Shown here in pieces: positions 6,172-11,361 of a stretch of 11,361 bases of DNA; within the stretch, counting starts at the first letter, position 1, and each line of letters starts with the position of its first letter. Under the pieces are notes generated by a model. That model searched no databases. It was not told where the DNA came from and worked only from the letters and a program-made list of their open reading frames with translations. The position numbers were made by a program, and so were the translations under genes. The DNA comes from an uncultured Clostridia bacterium. GTDB lineage: Bacteria; Bacillota; Clostridia; Oscillospirales; Acutalibacteraceae. The stretch is from positions 1 to 11,361 of the forward strand of contig CAMFZJ010000034.1 in NCBI GenBank assembly GCA_946004305.1, read 5' to 3'.

Positions 6172-7434
6172 ATGCTGCCCTTTGCACAGGTAATGCAAAA
6201 AGCAGATACAAATAAATATTATGACGAAAAGCTTCGTCAGTCCCAAGCTGCTTTGAAAAGGCGTAGCTCATCCTCATCAAGAGGCAGGAGAACTTTGGAA
6301 AAGTCAAAGCTGTTTATGCGAGGAATGGGACTTGATTTACCGTTTTTACTGTTGGTTTTAGTGTTGGTAATAATAGGCTTGATTATGATGTTTTCAGCCA
6401 GCTATCCTATTGCATACTACTCAAGTAAAACTGAAAATGACAGCTATTTCTATCTGAAACGTCAGTTGATTTTCGCAGTTTGCGGAGTTGCCGCAATGCT
6501 TGGTATTTCGTTTTTTAACTACAATAAGCTTCATAAGCTTGCCCCTATCTTTCTTGGAGTATCATATTTAGCTTTGCTTTTGGTATTGATAATTCCCTCA
6601 GAAGGTGTAAAGCGATGGTTTGAAATAGGACCTTTCAGCTTTCAGGCTTCAGAGCTTACAAAGTTTGCAATTATTCTTTTCTTTGCCCATTGGGGAAGTA
6701 TATATTATGACAAAATGCAGTATGCAAAATACAGTGTCTTGCCCGGTGTTGTAATTTTCGGCTCAACAGCAGTTTTGCTGATTTTAGAGCCTCACTATTC
6801 AGGTATTGTAATTATCGGATTGCTTACAATTTTAATGCTTTACCTTTCAGGTATGCGACTGTTTTACCTTGCAGTAGGCGGTGTAGTTTTGGGTTTTGCG
6901 GTAATTGTCGCCTGGGCTACAGGACTTCTCACATACGCTATGACGCGTATGGACGGTTGGGGTCAGGCTTTGGAATATACAACTCCCGAAATGTGGCAAA
7001 CCACATGGCAGACCCGTAACTCCCTATATGCAATCGGAAGCGGCGGCTTGTTCGGTTTAGGACTGGGTCAGTCAAGGCAGAAATACTTATATTTGCCTGA
7101 GCCTCAGAACGACTTTATTTTTGCTATTGTATGCGAGGAGCTTGGATTAATCGGAGCAATTATTATTCTGCTGATTTTTGCTTTACTTGTATGGCGTGGA
7201 ATAACCCTCAGCTTAAGAGCAAAGGACAGATTTGGAAAGCTCCTTGGAATAGGACTGTCCTCTCAGATTGGTATTCAGGTAATACTTAATATACTTGTAA
7301 TTACCGACTGGCTGCCTAACACAGGTATCAGTCTGCCCTTCTTTAGTTACGGAGGCAGTTCACTTGTAATGCTTCTTGCTCAGATGGGATTGGTGCTTTC
7401 TATATCCCGAACGGCAAATATTGAAAAACAGTAA
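6172..7434 (+). CDS. ftsW: SEDS peptidoglycan glycosyltransferase FtsW/SpoVE
   Basis: FtsW polymerises lipid II into glycan at the septum, working with the class B PBP. I place the start at the ATG at 6172, seven bases after AGGAGG (6159-6164). The in-frame ATG at 6166 is only one base from that site. The 420-residue product has a basic, Ser-rich cytoplasmic tail of about 54 residues, then about ten membrane segments. SEDS motifs are clear: KRWFEIGPFSFQASE at 147-161, GGLFGLGLGQS at 291-301, NDFIFAIVCEE at 313-323 with the likely catalytic Asp314, and LPNTGISLPFFSYGGSS at 381-397. EPHYSG (206-211) replaces the more usual PDxG-type sequence. The FtsW/SpoVE call rather than RodA rests on position between mraY and murG. 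Only 13 bases separate it from murG. Confidence 0.95.
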   Translation: MLPFAQVMQKADTNKYYDEKLRQSQAALKRRSSSSSRGRRTLEKSKLFMRGMGLDLPFLLLVLVLVIIGLIMMFSASYPIAYYSSKTENDSYFYLKRQLIFAVCGVAAMLGISFFNYNKLHKLAPIFLGVSYLALLLVLIIPSEGVKRWFEIGPFSFQASELTKFAIILFFAHWGSIYYDKMQYAKYSVLPGVVIFGSTAVLLILEPHYSGIVIIGLLTILMLYLSGMRLFYLAVGGVVLGFAVIVAWATGLLTYAMTRMDGWGQALEYTTPEMWQTTWQTRNSLYAIGSGGLFGLGLGQSRQKYLYLPEPQNDFIFAIVCEELGLIGAIIILLIFALLVWRGITLSLRAKDRFGKLLGIGLSSQIGIQVILNILVITDWLPNTGISLPFFSYGGSSLVMLLAQMGLVLSISRTANIEKQ

Positions 7435-7447
7435 GGAAGAAAATATT

Positions 7448-8569
7448 ATGAGAATTTTATTTGCAGGCGGCGGCACAGCAGGACACATTAATCCTGCCCT
7501 TGCAATTGCCGGATATGTAAGAGAAAAAAATCCAAAGGCTGAAATACTCTTTGTAGGAAATCGGGGAGGAATGGAGGAACGACTTGTTCCTAAAGCAGGT
7601 TTTAAAATGGAGTTTATTACCATAAGCGGTTTTAAACGTCAGATAAGCCTTAACGCTTTGAAGGAAAATATTAAAACTGTTAAGAGAACATTCTCATCCT
7701 CAAAGGAATCTAAGAAAATTATAGAGGATTTCAGACCGGACATATGTGTAGGTACAGGAGGCTATGTTAGCGGACCTGTCCTCAGAACGGCAGCAAAAAT
7801 GGGAATACCCACAATTATTCACGAGCAGAATGCTTACCCCGGTGTTACCAATAAAATGCTTGCAAAATCTGCAAAGCGAGTAATGCTTGCTGTCAAGGAT
7901 GCAGAAAAGTATTTGGACAAAAAATGCAATTACGTTGTAACAGGCAACCCTGTACGCAGCGAGATTATAAAAGCTGATAAAGAAGCTGCCAGAAAAGAAC
8001 TGGGACTTGATGAAAGACCTGTAGTTCTGTCATTCGGAGGTTCTCTTGGCGCAAGAAAAATCAACGAAGGCGTGGCAAAGCTTATTGCACGCAGCGGCAG
8101 AGACGGAAAATATCAGCATATTCACGGTTATGGAAAATACGGCTTGTGGTTTCCTGATTTGGTTAAGGAAAAAGGAGCTGTAATAAAAGAATGCCCCAAT
8201 TTGGATGTAAGAGAGTATATTGACAATATGGCAACCTGTATGGCTGCCGCTGACATTGTAATCTCCAGAGCAGGAGCAATTACATTGTCTGAGATTCAGG
8301 CACTTGGAAAGCCTGCAATTTTAATTCCCTCACCAAACGTAGCGGAAAATCACCAGTATCACAATGCAATGGCATTGGTTAATAATAAAGCTGCAGAAAT
8401 TATCGAGGAAAAGGATTTAACAGAAGATCTTGTTATTGAAAAAGTTGACGGACTTTTGCAGAATCCTGAGAAGCTTGCTGAGTATTCGGCTAACTCAAGA
8501 AAAATGGCAATTATAGACGCCAACGAAAGGATTTATTCGGTAATCCGACAGATTTTAGGCTCAATTTAA
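7448..8569 (+). CDS. murG: UDP-GlcNAc:lipid I N-acetylglucosaminyltransferase MurG
   Basis: MurG is a membrane-associated GT-B (family GT28) enzyme on the cytoplasmic face that adds GlcNAc to lipid I, making lipid II. The ATG at 7448 gives 373 residues starting MRILFAGGGTAGHINPAL, the canonical MurG N-terminus. The frame is open further upstream into the end of ftsW, but that extension has no support. The site AAGGA at 7433-7437 overlaps the ftsW stop codon. Motifs: GGGTAGHINP at 7-16 and GTGGYVSGP at 102-110 are the glycine loops of the N-domain acceptor site. HEQN is at 125-128. GGSLGARKIN at 197-206 and SRAGAITLSE at 273-282 belong to the UDP-GlcNAc site, with PSPNVAENHQ at 295-304. It is tightly coupled to ftsW (13-base gap), consistent with feeding lipid II to the septal polymerase. 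Confidence 0.98.
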   Translation: MRILFAGGGTAGHINPALAIAGYVREKNPKAEILFVGNRGGMEERLVPKAGFKMEFITISGFKRQISLNALKENIKTVKRTFSSSKESKKIIEDFRPDICVGTGGYVSGPVLRTAAKMGIPTIIHEQNAYPGVTNKMLAKSAKRVMLAVKDAEKYLDKKCNYVVTGNPVRSEIIKADKEAARKELGLDERPVVLSFGGSLGARKINEGVAKLIARSGRDGKYQHIHGYGKYGLWFPDLVKEKGAVIKECPNLDVREYIDNMATCMAAADIVISRAGAITLSEIQALGKPAILIPSPNVAENHQYHNAMALVNNKAAEIIEEKDLTEDLVIEKVDGLLQNPEKLAEYSANSRKMAIIDANERIYSVIRQILGSI

Positions 8570-8583
8570 GTCACCGGTTACTG

Positions 8584-8627
8584 CCCTTTTCATAGAATAT
8601 AATTGGTTAGATTTTATGAAAAAGGGG
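8584..8627 (+). promoter_or_regulatory. hairpin that could mask the murA ribosome site
   Basis: CCCTTTTCATA (8584-8594) is complementary to TATGAAAAAGGGG (8615-8627), apart from one extra A that would bulge and one unused terminal G. This gives 11 pairs around a 20-base loop. The right arm contains AAGGGG, the Shine-Dalgarno of murA, eight bases before the TTG start. A perfect TATAAT (8598-8603) lies in the loop but has no convincing -35 element. A role in translational control is inference. Confidence 0.5.
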
Positions 8628-8635
8628 TGCCTTAT

Positions 8636-9889
8636 TTGTCACGATTTATAGTAAACGGCGGTAAGAAACTAAGAGGCGAGGTTGAAGTCCAAGGCTCAAA
8701 AAACAGTGCCTTGCCAATCCTTGCAGCAACAATTTTGACTGAGGGAGAGAATATTCTCCATAATTGTTCAGGCTTGTCAGATGTGGCAACAGCTTTGAGA
8801 ATACTTAGATATTTAGGCTGTAGTGCTAAAAAAACCGGCTGTACAGTATTAGTAAATACTGACTCAATATGCCGTAATGATATACCTGACAATCTTATGC
8901 GTGAAATGCGAAGTTCAATTGTTTTTCTGGGAGCTATAATATCTCGTACAGGAAAAGCAAAGCTGGGCTTTCCCGGAGGATGTGAACTTGGCCCCAGACC
9001 AATTGATTTACACCTTAAGGCTCTTAGACAAATGGGTGTGAAGATTAGCGAACGCCACGGTGTACTTGAATGTACAGCGGAGAAAGGACTTAGAGGTGCT
9101 CACATTGCCTTATCCTTTCCAAGCGTGGGAGCTACCGAAAATATCATATTGGCGGCAGTTAAAGCTAAAGGTACAACTACAATAACAAATGCAGCAAGAG
9201 AACCTGAGATTTCCGATTTGTGCGATTACCTGATATCCTGCGGTGCAAATATTTACGGTGCAGGAGAGGGAGTAATTACTATTGACGGAGTTGATAAATT
9301 GTTTTCGACTCAGCATACAATTATTCCCGACCGAATTGTTGCAGCAACTTTAATGGCGGCAGCAGCCTCAACAGGCTCTGAAATTTACCTTAAAGGACTT
9401 ATTCACAGTCACTTGAATTCTATTATCCCGGCCTTTGAAGAAACGGGCTGTCAGGTAGAGCTTGAGAGGGGAAATATGCTTTTTAAAGCACCTGACAGGC
9501 TCAAACCTATGGCACTTATAAGAACAATGCCTTATCCGGGGTTTCCTACAGACGCTCAGGCACCATTAATGGCGGCGGCGACCTTGTGTAAGGGTACTTC
9601 GGTGTTTGTGGAAAATATATTTGAAAACAGATATAAGCACGTTGATGAGCTTGTGCGTTTAGGTGCAAATATTAATGTTCAGGGAAAGGTAGCTGTAGTA
9701 ACAGGAGTGGAGTCCTTGTATGGTGCAGTAATTGAAGCACAGGATTTGCGAGGGGCGGCAGGCTTGTTAGTTGCAGCATTAGCAGCAGAGGGGACAACAG
9801 AACTCAGCGGTATTAATTACCTTGAAAGAGGCTATGAGGACTTTGAGGTTGTGCTAAGCAGTCTTGGAGCAAGTATAAGAAAAATATAA
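8636..9889 (+). CDS. murA: UDP-N-acetylglucosamine 1-carboxyvinyltransferase MurA (TTG start)
   Basis: MurA is the cytoplasmic enzyme that transfers enolpyruvate from PEP to UDP-GlcNAc, the first committed step of peptidoglycan synthesis. I place the start at the TTG at 8636, which gives 417 residues beginning MSRFIVNGGKKLRGEV, the usual MurA N-terminus. AAGGGGTG (8622-8629) is at ideal distance. An in-frame TTG at 8603 would only add residues encoded by that ribosome site. Conserved residues are visible: K22-N23 in GSKNSALP, R92, the PEP-reactive Cys116 in GGCELGPRPID (so no Cys-to-Asp fosfomycin-resistance change) and Asp306 in PGFPTDAQAP. PDRIVAAT at 231-238 departs from the usual PDRIEAGT. 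Firmicutes often carry two MurA paralogs, and I cannot say which this is. murG ends 66 bases upstream. In Bacillus, murB rather than murA follows murG. Confidence 0.96.
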   Translation: MSRFIVNGGKKLRGEVEVQGSKNSALPILAATILTEGENILHNCSGLSDVATALRILRYLGCSAKKTGCTVLVNTDSICRNDIPDNLMREMRSSIVFLGAIISRTGKAKLGFPGGCELGPRPIDLHLKALRQMGVKISERHGVLECTAEKGLRGAHIALSFPSVGATENIILAAVKAKGTTTITNAAREPEISDLCDYLISCGANIYGAGEGVITIDGVDKLFSTQHTIIPDRIVAATLMAAAASTGSEIYLKGLIHSHLNSIIPAFEETGCQVELERGNMLFKAPDRLKPMALIRTMPYPGFPTDAQAPLMAAATLCKGTSVFVENIFENRYKHVDELVRLGANINVQGKVAVVTGVESLYGAVIEAQDLRGAAGLLVAALAAEGTTELSGINYLERGYEDFEVVLSSLGASIRKI

Positions 9890-9928
9890 ATATTAAAATA
9901 AAGGAATTTTAAAGAAAGGGGGATGTAA

Positions 9929-11269
9929 ATGGACGAGCAAAGACCTACCCGCAGGCGTAATCTTTCTCCAAAAGAGCAAAAAGCTCTTGAAAAGCAGAGA
10001 AAAAAGCAGCAGGAGATAGACAGAAGAAAGGCCAGGGAAGAAGCAAGATACCGTGAAGAAGCCCGTAAAAGAGCAAGAGAAAACGGTGAGGACAGCCATA
10101 TTGTTGTAACAATACCCGCAGATATTCACGAAAGAAAAACTTCACATAAATCAAAGTCTCAAAAGCCAAGAAAGAAGTCCATTCCTGATATTATCAGCGC
10201 AGAAACTGATAAACGTGTAAGAAATTTATCCCCTACAGACCATTCTGACGGATACTATGTAAATGAAGTTAAGGTCAGAAGAGAACAAGCTGAAAAACAG
10301 CGTACAAGACGCAGAAAAAATCAGCCAAAACCAATGTCCCCAAAGAAGCGGAGAACAAGAAGAATTATTATATCAACATTAATTCTTGTATTGGTTGTAA
10401 TAATCGGAATAATTCTTTCCTTTACTGTGCTGTTTAAAACAGAAAAGATTATTGTAAAGGGTAATAAATATTATAAGGATGATACAATTATTCAGCTTTC
10501 AGGTGTAACAGAAGGACAAAATATTTTTGTGGCATCAATGTCAGGGAATACAGAAGCCATAAAGAACAGTTTGCCCTATGTAAAAAATGCACAGGTCAAT
10601 TTCCAGATACCAAATACTGTTGTAATTGATATTGAACACGAAAAGCCTTATTATACACTAAAAAGCGGAGGTGACCTCTACCTTGTAAATGAGGAAGGAC
10701 GAATTCTGGAAAAGGTTGAAAAGCGTAATAAAAAGATTATGCTTGTAACTGCACCGAAGCTTAAAAATGTAGAAATAGGCGGTTACGTTGCTTTTGACAG
10801 CAAGAGAACAACAAATGCTTTGAAAGCAATTTCCGAGAGCCTTATTAAAAATAATTATAAGAATACCACAGCCATTAATGTTAAGAGAATTAATAGCTTA
10901 ACCATTACATACGATAACAGAATTAAAATAAAGTTGGGATTTCCCGATGATATCGATTACAAAATCCGTACAGCTTTTACAATAATAAACGAAAAGCTTG
11001 ATCCTAATAACTCAGGCAGAGTTAAAGGTGTGCTTAATGTTTCTGAGTGTCATACTACAAAGAAGTCTTACTTTAACGAGGGTTATGTTAAAGCAACTGA
11101 GCCAACACAGGCAACCGAAACTACTCAGCCCGCAACAGACCAGTTCGGCGGATATGTCACTTATGCTACAGAGGCTCCCGTGTATTACGAAACCGAGCCA
11201 ACAACATATCAAACTCCTTACTACACGCCGGAAGAAACAGAATCAACAACAGCTGTAACATGGCAGTAA
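9929..11269 (+). CDS. ftsQ: FtsQ/DivIB-family cell division protein
   Basis: FtsQ/DivIB is a bitopic divisome protein that binds FtsL and DivIC/FtsB outside the membrane. The 446-residue product is longer than typical members (about 260-280). It has a very basic cytoplasmic tail (1-144) with a charged helix at about 15-52 and an Arg/Lys cluster just before the single membrane segment (about 146-168). A POTRA-type domain follows (about 170-240: TEKIIVKGNKYY, then PNTVVIDIEHEKP), with a beta-rich FtsQ domain to about 375. The C-terminal 58 residues (389-446) are a Thr/Glu/Pro/Tyr/Gln-rich, probably disordered tail. The start at 9929 follows AAAGGGGG (9915-9922). The POTRA domain and the position at the end of the mur genes support the call; overall family sequence conservation is low. 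ftsZ commonly follows in related genomes but would lie past the contig end. Confidence 0.9.
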   Translation: MDEQRPTRRRNLSPKEQKALEKQRKKQQEIDRRKAREEARYREEARKRARENGEDSHIVVTIPADIHERKTSHKSKSQKPRKKSIPDIISAETDKRVRNLSPTDHSDGYYVNEVKVRREQAEKQRTRRRKNQPKPMSPKKRRTRRIIISTLILVLVVIIGIILSFTVLFKTEKIIVKGNKYYKDDTIIQLSGVTEGQNIFVASMSGNTEAIKNSLPYVKNAQVNFQIPNTVVIDIEHEKPYYTLKSGGDLYLVNEEGRILEKVEKRNKKIMLVTAPKLKNVEIGGYVAFDSKRTTNALKAISESLIKNNYKNTTAINVKRINSLTITYDNRIKIKLGFPDDIDYKIRTAFTIINEKLDPNNSGRVKGVLNVSECHTTKKSYFNEGYVKATEPTQATETTQPATDQFGGYVTYATEAPVYYETEPTTYQTPYYTPEETESTTAVTWQ

Positions 11270-11317
11270 AAGGTTTCAAAATAATGTAAAATTGGTATTT
11301 TAGATACAATTTAGTAT

Positions 11318-11361
11318 CTGTCTCTTATACACATCTGACGCTGCCGACGATACTCCTTGTG
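11318..11361 (+). other. Nextera sequencing adapter contamination
   Basis: The 19-base Tn5 mosaic end CTGTCTCTTATACACATCT occupies 11318-11336. It is followed directly by GACGCTGCCGACGA (11337-11350), the i5-side Nextera adapter read in reverse complement. TACTCCTT (11351-11358) is the reverse complement of Nextera i5 index AAGGAGTA (S507), and GTG (11359-11361) is the start of the P5 tail. These bases are library artefact. Genomic sequence ends at about 11317. Confidence 0.97.

Noticed and set aside
7376..7447. Upstream extension of the murG reading frame by 24 codons
   Set aside because: It overlaps the end of ftsW in another frame. MRILFAGGGTAGH from 7448 is the canonical MurG N-terminus and has a ribosome site.
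8570..8581. Imperfect palindrome GTCACCGGTTAC just after murG
   Set aside because: Ten of twelve positions are symmetric, but it is short, single-copy and unlinked to a known regulator.
8603..8635. Upstream TTG start for murA adding 11 residues
   Set aside because: The added codons cover the Shine-Dalgarno itself. The TTG at 8636 has ideal spacing and gives the family-typical N-terminus.
9893..10169. Overlapping minus-strand open frames opposite the start of ftsQ
   Set aside because: They are complements of the Lys/Arg-rich ftsQ 5' region, with no ribosome site or recognisable protein. They are shadow frames.
1..11317. A previously undescribed system, mobile element, CRISPR array or RNA gene
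   Set aside because: Every substantial reading frame is explained by a known dcw gene or the partial coiled-coil gene. No gap exceeds 260 bases, and I saw no repeat arrays, transposase motifs or tRNA/rRNA-like sequence.
11302..11319. AGATAC/GTATCT inverted repeat with a six-base loop after ftsQ, resembling a terminator stem
   Set aside because: The last two bases of the right arm belong to the sequencing adapter starting at 11318, and no T-run follows in genomic sequence.

Overview
The window is a contig end carrying most of a division and cell-wall (dcw) gene cluster from a low-GC Gram-positive bacterium. The gene order is mraZ-rsmH-ftsL-pbp(PASTA)-mraY-ftsW-murG-murA-ftsQ. The PASTA-bearing class B penicillin-binding protein, the MraZ/RsmH head, the FtsL/DivIC-type protein and the AT-rich intergenic DNA point to Bacillota, most likely class Clostridia (an Oscillospiraceae/Ruminococcus-like gut lineage is a guess). 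All genes lie on the + strand.

Layout. Positions 1-287 hold the 3' end of an unrelated coiled-coil protein gene. It is closed by two terminator-like hairpins, a weak one over its stop codon and a strong one at 331-369. A good SigA-type promoter (427-455) follows, then GTG-containing repeats that are candidate MraZ operators, then mraZ (545-961) and rsmH (971-1894). A 254-bp AT-rich gap holds a second well-formed promoter (1913-1941) and a structured leader ahead of ftsL (2149-2667). A strong intrinsic terminator (2707-2739) sits just before pbp (2769-5021). mraY (5097-6125), ftsW (6172-7434), murG (7448-8569), murA (8636-9889) and ftsQ (9929-11269) follow closely, which suggests one transcription unit. 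murA appears to start at a TTG, and its Shine-Dalgarno can be paired into a hairpin.

How the genes work together. MurA makes the first committed peptidoglycan precursor. MraY makes lipid I and MurG makes lipid II. FtsW (glycosyltransferase) and the class B PBP (transpeptidase) polymerise and crosslink lipid II at the septum, within the divisome held by FtsL and FtsQ/DivIB. RsmH methylates 16S rRNA, and MraZ is the cluster's own regulator. The murC, murD, murE and murF ligases, murB and ddl are not in this window. ftsZ/ftsA, if linked, would lie beyond the contig end.

The last 44 bases (11318-11361) are not biological. They match the Nextera mosaic end, the i5-side adapter, an 8-base index and the start of the P5 tail, so genomic sequence ends near 11317. 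I found no mobile element, CRISPR array, RNA gene or clearly novel system. The items most worth checking are regulatory: the terminator between ftsL and pbp, the murA ribosome-site hairpin, and the repeats at the mraZ promoter.
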